From Agaribacillus aureus (GTDB lineage: Bacteria > Bacteroidota > Bacteroidia > Cytophagales > Cyclobacteriaceae): a stretch of 64,000 bases of DNA. The stretch is from assembly GCA_030442055.1 (NCBI GenBank), contig JAUJEB010000001.1, positions 1,426,001 through 1,490,000 of the forward strand, given 5' to 3'. The notes under the pieces are model-generated. The model was given only the letters and a program-made list of their open reading frames with translations. It did no database searches and was not told the DNA's origin. Made by a program: the position numbers and the translations under genes. Positions 28,143 to 37,144 of the stretch are shown here, piece by piece (position 1 is the first letter of the stretch; each line of letters begins with the position of its first letter).

Positions 28143-30578
28143 ATGAAAAATATCCTTTTAAGTCTTTTGACATTAGCCCTTACCATCTCCCTGGTGCTGG
28201 TCCTTAATTTAAATTTTGGGTCTATACCTCCGTTAGGCAAACTTTTTGATCCTTTTGGAGGATTCTGGGCCAACGCGGAATCCAAAATCAGCTATAAGGA
28301 AGATAACTTGCAATTAGAAGGATTAGAAGGCAAAGTTACCGTCGTTTACGACAGCCTTCTTATTCCCCATATTTTTGCTGATAATGACCATGATCTTTAC
28401 TTTGCCCAGGGCTACATTACCGCCTTGCACCGATTATGGCAAATGGAATTCCAAACACATTTTGCGGCCGGAAGGTTATCGGAAATCTTTGGGGATATTC
28501 CCCAGGTTTTAAGGCTGGACCGGCTGCACAGAAGAATTGGCTTACCGTACGGTGCTAGCAATTCCCTACAGATGGTAGAAGAAAATCCCGTTTCCAAAGC
28601 CGCCATCCATGCCTACGCCGACGGGGTGAATGCTTACATAAATTCTCTCAGCGACAAAACACTTCCTATCGAATACAAACTTTTTAATTACAAGCCGGAA
28701 AAATGGACTGCCCAGAAAACCTCCCTCCTGCTTAAATATATGGCAAACAACCTGTCGGGAAGAGATCATGACCTGGAAAGTACCAATACGCTGAATCTTA
28801 TCGGAAAAGAAGCCTTCGATCTCCTTTTCCCGATTAGGGATAAAGGTCTGGACCCGATCATTCCCAGCAGTACCAAATGGAGTTTTGATGCTTTAGAAGT
28901 AAGTAATGATACGCTACCAATACCTGGTGATATTACGGCAAATGTCATTGAAATGCCGGATCCTGACAATGGAAGTAATAACTGGGCGGTGTCCGGAAGA
29001 AAGACGGCTAGTGGAAAGCCCATCCTGGCAGGAGATCCGCATTTGGGATTGAATTTACCATCTATCTGGTTTGCCGTTCAGTTGCACAGCCCCGGTATAA
29101 ATGTGATGGGTGCAAGTCTGCCTGGCGCTATGGGGGTAATTATTGGCTTTAACGATTCCATTGCCTGGTCTGTCACCAATAGCCGCCATGACGTACGTGA
29201 CTGGTACAAAATAAAGTTCCGATCGCCCGATAAAAGTGAGTATTTCTATGAAGGTGAATGGAGGCCCACACGAAAGGTGATAAACATCATCAACATCAGG
29301 GATAAGGCGCCTTACATTGACACGGTAATTTTTACGCATCACGGCCCGGTGGTGTACGACGAAAGCTTTATGCCGGATAATGGAAAACAACATTATGCCC
29401 TGCGATGGACGGCCCACGACAAATCAAATGAGGCATACAGTTTTTACCTGCTAAATCGTGCCAGGAACTACAAGGAATTTAATAAGGCCCTGGATTATTT
29501 TGTTTGCCCGGCTCAAAACTTTGCCTTTGCTGCCGCTGACGGGGATATTGCTATGCGGATCCAGGGAAAATTTCCGCTAAAAAGACAAGGACAGGGTAAA
29601 TTTTTAATGGATGGCTCTTTGGCACAAAATGACTGGCAAGGTTTTATTCCTGTCGAACATAACGCCCGTATTTTGAACCCGGAAAGAGGCTTTGTGAGTT
29701 CTGCGAATCAGTTTCCGGTCGACAGTACTTATCCATACTTTGTTTATGATTGTAATTTTGAGCACTACAGAAACAGAAGAATCAATTCCCGGCTTAGCGA
29801 GATGGAGGCCATAACAGCAAAAAATATGCAGGAGTTACAAAGCGACAATTTTAATTTGATTGCTGCAGAAAGTCTACCGATCCTATTGAAACACCTTAAC
29901 CGGGAAAAGCTGGAACAAAAAGACCTCGCTTATCTGGCATCACTAGAATCCTGGAACTTCAGCAACGAACCCATGTTGGAGGCACCGGCAATTTTTAACC
30001 GGTGGTGGTCTAAATTTTTTAATTTATACTGGGATGAGTTCAATAACGACGAGGTACAATTAAGGCGTCCAGGAACCCCGCAGACCATCTACCTCATCCG
30101 CTATGACTCCGTCCAGACCTATGCCGACTTAAAGGCAACGCCTGAAGTCGAAAATTTATCGGACATTGTCACCCAAAGCTATACCGCTGCCATTTCCGAA
30201 TTAGAAAAATGGAAGCTTGAATCAGTGCATGAATTAAATTGGGGTAATTACAAATATACCTCCATCAATCACCTTGTTCCGCAGTTATCGGCTTTTAGTG
30301 TTAAGGGCGTTATCAATGGTGGCGGCAAACATATCGTCAATGCCACAAGCGCAAGGCATGGGCCTTCCTGGAGAATGGTAGTGGAATTGGGCGACGAGGT
30401 GAAGGCCTGGGGCGTGTATCCGGGAGGACAATCCGGCAATCCCGGAAGTCCTTTTTACAGTAATTTTATTGACACATGGAGCAAAGGGAAACATTACCCA
30501 TTATTATTTATGAAAGACCCCCTGGAAAAAAGTGAAAGCTTACTATTTGTTCAAACTTTACAAAACCCAACCCTATGA
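28143..30578 (+). CDS. Penicillin acylase family N-terminal-nucleophile amidase
   Basis: Secreted or periplasmic Ntn hydrolase of 811 residues, with an N-terminal hydrophobic signal/anchor (residues 5-24). The alpha part contains YFAQGYITALHRLWQME. The autocatalytic cleavage site and nucleophile are Gly277-Ser278 in DNGSNNWAVSG, after which the beta chain carries GDPHLGLNLPSIWF and GVIIGFNDSIAW. Substrates in this family include penicillins, acyl-homoserine lactones and other acylated amines; the one used here is unknown. The stop overlaps the next start by 4 bp (ATGA). Confidence 0.92.
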   Translation: MKNILLSLLTLALTISLVLVLNLNFGSIPPLGKLFDPFGGFWANAESKISYKEDNLQLEGLEGKVTVVYDSLLIPHIFADNDHDLYFAQGYITALHRLWQMEFQTHFAAGRLSEIFGDIPQVLRLDRLHRRIGLPYGASNSLQMVEENPVSKAAIHAYADGVNAYINSLSDKTLPIEYKLFNYKPEKWTAQKTSLLLKYMANNLSGRDHDLESTNTLNLIGKEAFDLLFPIRDKGLDPIIPSSTKWSFDALEVSNDTLPIPGDITANVIEMPDPDNGSNNWAVSGRKTASGKPILAGDPHLGLNLPSIWFAVQLHSPGINVMGASLPGAMGVIIGFNDSIAWSVTNSRHDVRDWYKIKFRSPDKSEYFYEGEWRPTRKVINIINIRDKAPYIDTVIFTHHGPVVYDESFMPDNGKQHYALRWTAHDKSNEAYSFYLLNRARNYKEFNKALDYFVCPAQNFAFAAADGDIAMRIQGKFPLKRQGQGKFLMDGSLAQNDWQGFIPVEHNARILNPERGFVSSANQFPVDSTYPYFVYDCNFEHYRNRRINSRLSEMEAITAKNMQELQSDNFNLIAAESLPILLKHLNREKLEQKDLAYLASLESWNFSNEPMLEAPAIFNRWWSKFFNLYWDEFNNDEVQLRRPGTPQTIYLIRYDSVQTYADLKATPEVENLSDIVTQSYTAAISELEKWKLESVHELNWGNYKYTSINHLVPQLSAFSVKGVINGGGKHIVNATSARHGPSWRMVVELGDEVKAWGVYPGGQSGNPGSPFYSNFIDTWSKGKHYPLLFMKDPLEKSESLLFVQTLQNPTL

Positions 30579-30919
30579 GATTTGCTATTAAAGTAATATT
30601 GATTGCCATCCTCGCTTTCCTGCTACAACAAGTAATGCCCTGGTGGATAATTGCATTGGTCTGCTTTTTTGTTACTCTGGTAATTAAGTCTTCAGGTTTT
30701 ACGGATTTTATGGCCGGATTTTTAGGGATTGGCCTGCTATGGCTGTTAATGGCCTGGTGGATCGACCATGAAACCAATAGTATGCTGACTACAAAAATTG
30801 CCCAACTACTAGGCGTTGGCCAGGCCTACATTGTCATATTAGCAACTGGGTTAATCGGCAGTATTGTAGGGGGATTGGCAGCGCTGAGTGGCCATTTCGT
30901 CAGAAAATCGTTTACATAA
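30575..30919 (+). CDS. Small three- to four-helix membrane protein
   Basis: Hypothetical inner-membrane protein of 114 residues. Nearly all of it is hydrophobic, with segments at about 4-24, 25-40, 45-65 and 80-105, the last rich in glycine. It is translationally coupled to the penicillin-acylase-family gene by an ATGA overlap, so a related envelope function is possible. No family was recognised. Confidence 0.7.
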   Translation: MRFAIKVILIAILAFLLQQVMPWWIIALVCFFVTLVIKSSGFTDFMAGFLGIGLLWLLMAWWIDHETNSMLTTKIAQLLGVGQAYIVILATGLIGSIVGGLAALSGHFVRKSFT

Positions 30920-30957
30920 AAAACACGCTGTCTTTAACATCACCTGAATTTACTACC

Positions 30958-31200
30958 ATGAATCCTCATATCGTTCATCAATACTTTAAAAAGGAATTAG
31001 AAGAAGGCATCATTATCGTACAGGTTGACCCTACCAGCTTGAAGGGGGTAGAGCTGCTAATTAGCAAAAATGGAGGAATGCAAAAAAACAAGCGGGATTT
31101 TGATGAAGATATCTATGAAGATCTGGCAGCAGACAATTTTGTGGATGCCAGCCCTCTGGAATTCAATCTTTATTTAAAGGGATTAACCGGCATTAAGTAA
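30958..31200 (+). CDS. Small conserved-looking hypothetical protein
   Basis: Eighty residues, acidic, no signal or membrane segment. It begins NPHIVHQYFKKELEEGII and ends LKGLTGIK. It follows the membrane protein by 38 bp on the same strand and overlaps the convergent hydrolase gene by 8 bp at the stops. Its function is not recognised. Confidence 0.6.
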   Translation: MNPHIVHQYFKKELEEGIIIVQVDPTSLKGVELLISKNGGMQKNKRDFDEDIYEDLAADNFVDASPLEFNLYLKGLTGIK

Positions 31201-32428
31201 GCCCACCCAATTTTGCCACAGCATTTAATAATAGGTTAGTGCCATTTTCTATGTCTTCAGGCGAACTGTGCTCATTTTCATTATGACTGATCCCGTCTTT
31301 GCTGGGTATAAAAATCATGGCGGCAGGGCAAATGGAAGCCATCATTTGTGCATCGTGTCCGGCACCGCTTATCATCTTATCAAAGCGATAACCCAGATTG
31401 GTAGCGGTGTTATATAAGGTAGCAATTAAATGCTGATCAAAATCTACCGGATCAAACCGCACCAGGTTTTCCTGTTCCGATCTCACGCCTTCCTGTCCGC
31501 AGACAGCTAATAAATACTTTTCCAGCTTGTTTTGAGCCTCAGCGAGTTCCATAGCGTCGGGGTGCCGAAGATCAACGGTAAAAACCGCTTTTTCCGGAAC
31601 CACGTTAATGAGATTCGGATAAAAACTTAAACTTCCCAATGTTCCCACCAAACGGCTGATCTCACGGGTTAATTTACGCAAATACACACCCATTTGCGAC
31701 GCAACGTAACCGGCATCTCTTCTCAGATCCATAGGCGTGGTACCAGCGTGATTTGCCATACCGGTTAATGTGAATTTCGTCCAGTTAATTCCCTGCACTT
31801 TTTCCACCACGCCAATATCCAGCGATTTGTGTTCTAATATAGGGCCCTGCTCAATGTGCAATTCCAGATAAGCCTTTGGAGCAAAACCTGTAGAATCGAA
31901 GTCACCTGAAAAGCCAGCTTTTTTTAATTCATCCTGAAATGTCAGGTCATTTCGGCCAACCACCGGGGTGTTAAGTACCGCCTCCCTGGTAATTCCGCCG
32001 CTCATGAAAAGACTGCCCATCATATCAGGCGTAAACCTAACCCCTTCTTCATTAGTAAAATTCACCACGCCAATATTGCCAGCGGGTTTTACACCCAGCG
32101 ACTTGAGCGTGGTGATAACTTCCATAGCCGCAATCACACCAAGGCTGCCATCATAAATGCCCCCTGTGGCAACCGTATCCAGGTGAGAACCCATTAAAAT
32201 GGTCGATGACAAATCTTTGCTTCCCCAAAACCCAAACATATTGCCAACCGGGTCAATACACACCTCTAAGGACAAAGCCTTCATCCATTGCAACAGCCAC
32301 TCCCTGGCCATTTTGTCGGCATCGGTCAAAGCCAACCTGCTCACTCCGCCGCCCTTCAAGGCGCCAATCCTTGATAATTCAAGGATCTTTTCCATCAACC
32401 TTTTTTTATCTACCTTGAAAGTTTTCAT
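31193..32428 (-). CDS. M20-family Zn-dependent hydantoinase/carbamoylase-type amidohydrolase
   Basis: Cytoplasmic metallo-hydrolase of about 411 residues that cleaves N-carbamoyl or related amide bonds of amino acids or ureido compounds. Zinc-site motifs are MGSHLDTVATGGIYDG, FTNEEGVRF and the C-terminal GAGHDAQMMA. LELHIEQGPILE and the dimerisation domain MANHAGTTPMDLRRDAG also mark this family. The ATG at 32426-32428 is preferred; a longer in-frame start exists at 32464. The exact substrate (N-carbamoyl amino acid, allantoate or ureidoglycine) is not determined. Confidence 0.9.
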   Translation of the reverse strand: MKTFKVDKKRLMEKILELSRIGALKGGGVSRLALTDADKMAREWLLQWMKALSLEVCIDPVGNMFGFWGSKDLSSTILMGSHLDTVATGGIYDGSLGVIAAMEVITTLKSLGVKPAGNIGVVNFTNEEGVRFTPDMMGSLFMSGGITREAVLNTPVVGRNDLTFQDELKKAGFSGDFDSTGFAPKAYLELHIEQGPILEHKSLDIGVVEKVQGINWTKFTLTGMANHAGTTPMDLRRDAGYVASQMGVYLRKLTREISRLVGTLGSLSFYPNLINVVPEKAVFTVDLRHPDAMELAEAQNKLEKYLLAVCGQEGVRSEQENLVRFDPVDFDQHLIATLYNTATNLGYRFDKMISGAGHDAQMMASICPAAMIFIPSKDGISHNENEHSSPEDIENGTNLLLNAVAKLGGLT

Positions 32429-32538
32429 TTTGATTAGTTGAAATTCGGGTGCTATAATTTGCAATAATTCTGTTGGACAAACACAATAATTTGTACCTTA
32501 GCAAGCTATCATCAGTTATTTTTAATTTGTAAAGTGTC

Positions 32539-32895
32539 ATGAAGAAATATACACAAATTACCGCTATCATTTTTGCCTTTCTGTTATTTTCATTTACATC
32601 AGACCAATTACTTCCTACCTCCTTAAGAATAACAGTCCTGAACGAACTGGGAAATGTGGAGCCGGGTGCCAAGGTAACGCTTTATGGAAATAGCGAAGAT
32701 TATAAAAAGGAAGCAAACCCTGTTGCGGAGGGAAAGATTACTGATAAGAAGGGACGGGTGACCTTCAAAGGACTTGAACCCAAAGTTTACTTTGTCAATG
32801 CCGAAAAAGACGAAAAAAACAATTACGGCGCCGGCGTTCAAACCGATACGTTGGAGGAAGGAAGAATCAACAAAGTAAATATTATTATTGAGTAA
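32539..32895 (+). CDS. Secreted single Ig-like (carboxypeptidase-regulatory-like) domain protein
   Basis: Small secreted protein of 118 residues with a signal peptide (about residues 1-20). One beta-sandwich domain follows, of the type LRITVLNELGNVEPGAKVTLYG with TDKKGRVTFKGLEPKVYFV. It resembles carboxypeptidase-regulatory or transthyretin-like domains common in Bacteroidota. It is followed 27 bp later by a Nudix gene. Function unknown; the protein is likely periplasmic or on the surface. Confidence 0.7.
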   Translation: MKKYTQITAIIFAFLLFSFTSDQLLPTSLRITVLNELGNVEPGAKVTLYGNSEDYKKEANPVAEGKITDKKGRVTFKGLEPKVYFVNAEKDEKNNYGAGVQTDTLEEGRINKVNIIIE

Positions 32896-32922
32896 TTATC
32901 TGTTGTTTTTAGTCTAAACACC

Positions 32923-33471
32923 ATGACGCGAAATGACCTGATCGATCGCCTGATAGCCTATCAAACACCTTACATGGAAGAAAAAAAATTCGTCCATGAT
33001 TTTTTGACTTTATTAAATAATGAAAGGGACTGTTTCAAAAGAACTTTGACAAGCGGACATATTACCGGCTCATCCTGGATCATCAATCAATCCAGGGATA
33101 AAGCTTTATTGACACACCATAAAAAATTAAACCGCTGGTTGCAGTTGGGGGGACATGCAGATGGTGAGGAGAACATTTTAGATGTATCCACAAGGGAAGC
33201 AAAAGAAGAATCCGGGTTGACATCGATCAGACTGTTAAGTCAATCGATTTTTGATCTTGATATACATTTAATTCCTACCAATGGAAAGGAAGAGAGCCAC
33301 TACCATTATGATGTCAGATTTTGTTTTGAAGCTGATGACGCAGAACCGCTGACCGTTTCGAGCGAATCCCGCCAATTAAAATGGATATCCTTTTCCTCGC
33401 TGTCATCCTACACCCACCGCAACAAGTCTATTATTAGGATGCTTGAAAAGACACAAGAGGCATTTTCCTGA
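32923..33471 (+). CDS. Nudix hydrolase
   Basis: Hydrolase of nucleoside diphosphates linked to another moiety, 182 residues. The Nudix box is clear: G-x5-E-x7-REAKEESGL, starting at GGHADGEENILD, with the metal-binding REAKEES. The surrounding text (LLTHHKKLNRWLQLGGHAD, FDLDIHLIP) is typical of Bacteroidota Nudix proteins that lack a specific name. The substrate is unknown. It is the last plus-strand gene before a 763-bp non-coding stretch. Confidence 0.9.
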   Translation: MTRNDLIDRLIAYQTPYMEEKKFVHDFLTLLNNERDCFKRTLTSGHITGSSWIINQSRDKALLTHHKKLNRWLQLGGHADGEENILDVSTREAKEESGLTSIRLLSQSIFDLDIHLIPTNGKEESHYHYDVRFCFEADDAEPLTVSSESRQLKWISFSSLSSYTHRNKSIIRMLEKTQEAFS

Positions 33472-33535
33472 ATGTTGCGATCCGGCCTACAAAAACCGGC
33501 CAAAAATTATACGCTGATTTTTTCCGTATTATGGT

Positions 33536-33568
33536 AAAAAAAAACCCTCAAGACAAAATAGAGGGTTT
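33536..33568 (-). terminator. Strong terminator-like hairpin oriented to the minus strand
   Basis: AAACCCTC (33542-33549) pairs with GAGGGTTT (33561-33568) around an 11-base loop. The minus strand continues with six more T. It may work in both directions, ending the Nudix operon from the left, but the stronger T-run faces minus-strand transcription. Confidence 0.6.
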
Positions 33569-33843
33569 AAGGCCTGTCTAACATTTGAAATATTATGACC
33601 TATTAAATATTAAAAAAATAACACCTGTTTAACATGGTCTGGAATTACGACCATCCGTATACAAATATGCAGGAATAAAAACTTGGCCCTATTCGAAAAA
33701 TTATAGTTTACTCTCTCAGGTAAGTTTCCGGACGGTTAATTATCCTCAAAACCAAAACGGGGTTTCGAATCTTTAAAGGCGTTAAAAAGTGTGTGCATCA
33801 AACCTGTTATCCAGCCGATAGCCTTTAAATATTTAATAAAAAT

Positions 33844-33870
33844 TTGAAAAGCAATCAATTAGCTTTTCAA
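33844..33870. promoter_or_regulatory. Perfect 9-bp stem-loop
   Basis: TTGAAAAGC (33844-33852) and GCTTTTCAA (33862-33870) form a perfect stem around nine bases. No function assigned; it is part of the hairpin-rich intergenic region. Confidence 0.4.
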
Positions 33871-33896
33871 GCTTAAGGTATTAGCTTACCTTTCTC

Positions 33897-33947
33897 AAAA
33901 AATAGACAACCATAATAAAGCCGGATTATGGCTTCAATAGTCTATTT
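33897..33947 (-). ncRNA. Two-tier hairpin, possible 3' end of a small RNA
   Basis: An outer stem AAATAGAC (33900-33907) with GTCTATTT (33940-33947) encloses an inner stem AAGCC with GGCTT. On the minus strand it ends in a run of six T, like an intrinsic terminator. The structure is seen directly; an RNA gene is inferred only. Confidence 0.3.
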
Positions 33948-34234
33948 AAAAGTCTTCATAAAATACAACTACTTATTGCAATACCTCAAAAGCGTATAAT
34001 GGATTTTATGTAAGTAAATCAACCATCTATGGATGAAAAAATAATTTATTTTATCCAAAAGGCCTTAATTCCATAAATCTCTTACCAGGTCGCCGGTAGT
34101 ATTCACAAAATTATTTTCGAATAGCCATTGAAATTAAAAAGTTGTTTAAGGCGTTAATAACGTTGTAAGTATATAAATAATTAATTCTAATACCTATTTT
34201 TAAGCTTTGGTTGGGCCTGTAACATATTTAGCCG

Positions 34235-37096
34235 ATGAATGTTGATAAAAGAATTATTGCAAAACACACACTAATCACCATCATCTTTTTAATTCCGGTT
34301 TACATTTTATTTCACTTTTCCTACCTGAGGCCCGCACCAAAAGAAAAAGTTCCATTCTCCGGTCCGGAAGCCATAGACATTGCCGAGTTTGAGCAAAAGG
34401 CCACGATCGGCGTCAAAGAAGATATCGAGGCCAGGACGGCTTATGAAACCCGGATGTTGATAGATCCTGTATCCGGCCATATTCCTGCGGATATTCGAAA
34501 AAAAGAGCTGTTTTTCTCCAGGAAACTTCCCACAAGAGGCGCCTCCAGATTAAATTCCAGGAGATCAACGACTTACGAAATCACAGATACGGATTGGGTC
34601 CCAAGTGGACCTTTTGCCATCGGCGGCAGAACCAGGGCGTTGGCATTGGATATCACTGATGAAAATACAATTCTGGCCGGTGGTACCTCCGGAGGAATGT
34701 GGCGATCTGACGACAGTGGTGCCAGTTGGACCAAGGTGACGGCGCCGCAAGACCTGCATAGCGTGACATGCATAGCCCAGGATACCCGTACTGGCGAGGA
34801 AAATGCCTGGTATTATGGCACAGGAGAACTGAGTGGAAATTCAGCCCGGGGTGGCGGCGGAGCCATATATCGTGGTGACGGAATTTTTAAATCAACGAAT
34901 GGTGGCTTAAGCTGGACCTTGCTGCCATCCACCGCCGGCGGCGAACCCAACAATTTCACCAACGCATTTCAATTTGTATGGAATATTGTTACAAATCCCA
35001 ATAACGACGATGAAGATGAAGTATTAGCAGCGACCTTCGGAGGAATTCAAAGATCAACTGACGGCGGTAATAGCTGGAATTATGTGCTTGGAGAGCCTAC
35101 CAATAACAGTTCCCTATTTACAGACATCGCTTTGAGCAAAGACGGCGTATTCTATGCTACCATGAGCGAAAGCAGCGGCACATCGAGTAATTCGTCAGCT
35201 TTTAGAGGGATATATCGATCGACGGACGGGGAAAACTGGACCAATATTATCCCCAATAATTTTCCGCGCGATTTCGACCGAATGGTGATCGGTATCTCCG
35301 ATGCGAATCCAAACGTCGTTTATTTCCTGGCCTCCAGTGATCCTAACGATTTATGGAAATATACCTATTTGTTTGGTGATGGCACTGGTGCCGGAGGACG
35401 GTGGAATAATTTAACAGATAACATTCCTATGTTTGGAGGCTCAGTGGGTGACTTTGATTCACAGGGGTCTTATAATATGGTTATACGGGTTCATCCGGAA
35501 GATGAAAATATTGTTTTCGTGGGAGGAACAAACCTGTACAGATCCACAGACGGTTTTGCCACGACAGGAAACACCACCTGGATTGGCGGTTACAGCACCC
35601 TCAATGACATTACTAACTATGTAGGCCACCATCCCGATCAGCACAACTTGCTTTTTTTGCCCTCCAATCCCGACGTAGCAATTTCCTCCCATGACGGAGG
35701 CATCAGTATTTCCAACGATATTACCGCACCAGTAGTCGGCTGGACCAGTCTCAACAATGGTTACATAACCACACAGTTTTATGCGTTGGCCATCAGCGAA
35801 TCAGCCGAAAACAATATTATAGTTGGCGGTATGCAGGACAATGGCTCCTACATGACGTCTTCAACACAGCTCAATGGTGAGTGGAAGAGACTCCTTGGAG
35901 GAGACGGGGGTTATGCTGCCGTGGGCCACAACGGGACCAATGTATATGTCAGCTCTCAAAATGGCCGGATCATCAGGTACTTTAAAAAGGAAGACGAGTT
36001 TATATCGGTGGCAAGGGTTGATCCATCCATGGCCGGACAGGTTCCGGGGCAGGGGCTTTTGTTTATCACACCCTTCATCCTGGATCCTCACAATAACAGT
36101 AAAATGTATGTGGCCGGCGGTGATCGCATCTGGAGGAACAATAATGTTACCCAAATCCCCGGATCTACCGACTCAACGGCCATCAATTGGTTTGACCTGC
36201 CCGATACAAGAATTGGCGCGGGGCAAGTCACAAGCCTGGCTATTTCCACGACACCAAAAAATATTCTATACTATGGCACCTCAACAGGCTCCATATTTAA
36301 AGTGACAGATGCAGATTCCTTTCAACCAAAAAAAGAAAACCTCACCCCTAATTCCGCCATTATGGGAGGCTACGTATCATGTATCGACATAGACCCAACC
36401 AATGCCGATAACATACTGGTTGTATTTTCAAACTACAACCTGCAGAGTATCTATCAGTCCGTAGACGGGGGGCAGACTTTTGTACCCGTTGGCGGTAACC
36501 TGGAAGAAAACAGCGATGGCAGCGGTTCCGGTCCATCGGTCAGGTGGGCTAAAATTATACCCAAATTAAACAATGAGTATTTGTACCTGGCAGGTACCAG
36601 CACGGGATTATACTCCACCGAAAACCTAGCAGGTGACAATACCATCTGGGCTCAGGAAGGGCCTGACGTTATAGGCAACGTAGTGGTGCCCATGATCCAA
36701 TACCGCCAGGAAGATGGCATGGTGGCCATTTCAACGCACGGAAATGGCGTCTATACCAAAACCTTTGACAACGTGCTAAAATTGCCTGAGGAACCAACTG
36801 CTAATGATTTCTCCCTTTTACAAAATTTTCCCAACCCCTTCAGTGACTTCACGACCATACGGTTTAATTTGCCACAGCAAAGTGTTGCCAGGATAAAAAT
36901 CTTTGACAGCCAAGGCAAACAAGTGAGAGTTTTACTGTTGACAACACAATTTGAAGGCGAAAACGAGGTGATTTGGGATGGTAAAGATGGCAATGGTGTT
37001 AATGTGTCAAATGGCATCTATTTTTATTCCTTGGATTATGGTGTTACCTCCTTCATAGATGAGCCGCTCACGAAAAGGATCATTTTAACCCGGTAA
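34235..37096 (+). CDS. T9SS-secreted beta-propeller (BNR/sortilin-like) protein
   Basis: Large cell-surface protein of 953 residues. An N-terminal signal/anchor (about residues 10-30) is followed by a charged linker. Several sialidase/VPS10-type blades then follow, with BNR/Asp-box motifs such as SDDSGASWTKV, STNGGLSWTLL, STDGGNSWNYV, STDGENWTNI and SVDGGQTFVPV. The C-terminal ~90 residues are a FlgD-like T9SS type A domain (LLQNFPNPFSDFTTIRF, SNGIYFYSL, KRIILTR). The catalytic arginines of true sialidases are not evident, so a binding or scaffold role is more likely. It is a single transcription unit. Confidence 0.85.
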   Translation: MNVDKRIIAKHTLITIIFLIPVYILFHFSYLRPAPKEKVPFSGPEAIDIAEFEQKATIGVKEDIEARTAYETRMLIDPVSGHIPADIRKKELFFSRKLPTRGASRLNSRRSTTYEITDTDWVPSGPFAIGGRTRALALDITDENTILAGGTSGGMWRSDDSGASWTKVTAPQDLHSVTCIAQDTRTGEENAWYYGTGELSGNSARGGGGAIYRGDGIFKSTNGGLSWTLLPSTAGGEPNNFTNAFQFVWNIVTNPNNDDEDEVLAATFGGIQRSTDGGNSWNYVLGEPTNNSSLFTDIALSKDGVFYATMSESSGTSSNSSAFRGIYRSTDGENWTNIIPNNFPRDFDRMVIGISDANPNVVYFLASSDPNDLWKYTYLFGDGTGAGGRWNNLTDNIPMFGGSVGDFDSQGSYNMVIRVHPEDENIVFVGGTNLYRSTDGFATTGNTTWIGGYSTLNDITNYVGHHPDQHNLLFLPSNPDVAISSHDGGISISNDITAPVVGWTSLNNGYITTQFYALAISESAENNIIVGGMQDNGSYMTSSTQLNGEWKRLLGGDGGYAAVGHNGTNVYVSSQNGRIIRYFKKEDEFISVARVDPSMAGQVPGQGLLFITPFILDPHNNSKMYVAGGDRIWRNNNVTQIPGSTDSTAINWFDLPDTRIGAGQVTSLAISTTPKNILYYGTSTGSIFKVTDADSFQPKKENLTPNSAIMGGYVSCIDIDPTNADNILVVFSNYNLQSIYQSVDGGQTFVPVGGNLEENSDGSGSGPSVRWAKIIPKLNNEYLYLAGTSTGLYSTENLAGDNTIWAQEGPDVIGNVVVPMIQYRQEDGMVAISTHGNGVYTKTFDNVLKLPEEPTANDFSLLQNFPNPFSDFTTIRFNLPQQSVARIKIFDSQGKQVRVLLLTTQFEGENEVIWDGKDGNGVNVSNGIYFYSLDYGVTSFIDEPLTKRIILTR

Positions 37097-37144
37097 GTTG
37101 GCTTAAAGGAAACTTGTACGTGATCTGAGGTAAAAAAACCTGAT

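Larger units (their letters stand above)
33472..34234. other. 763-bp intergenic region with several hairpins
   Basis: No protein-coding gene is supported. It contains three strong hairpins (33542-33568, 33844-33870, 33900-33947) and AT-rich sequence. Two of the hairpins are followed by T-runs on the minus strand although no minus-strand gene is present. See the separate entries. Confidence 0.7.

Noticed and set aside
35874-36305. Second plus-strand frame inside the T9SS propeller gene
   Set aside because: Overlaps a clearly coding, domain-rich frame and shows no domain or composition of its own.
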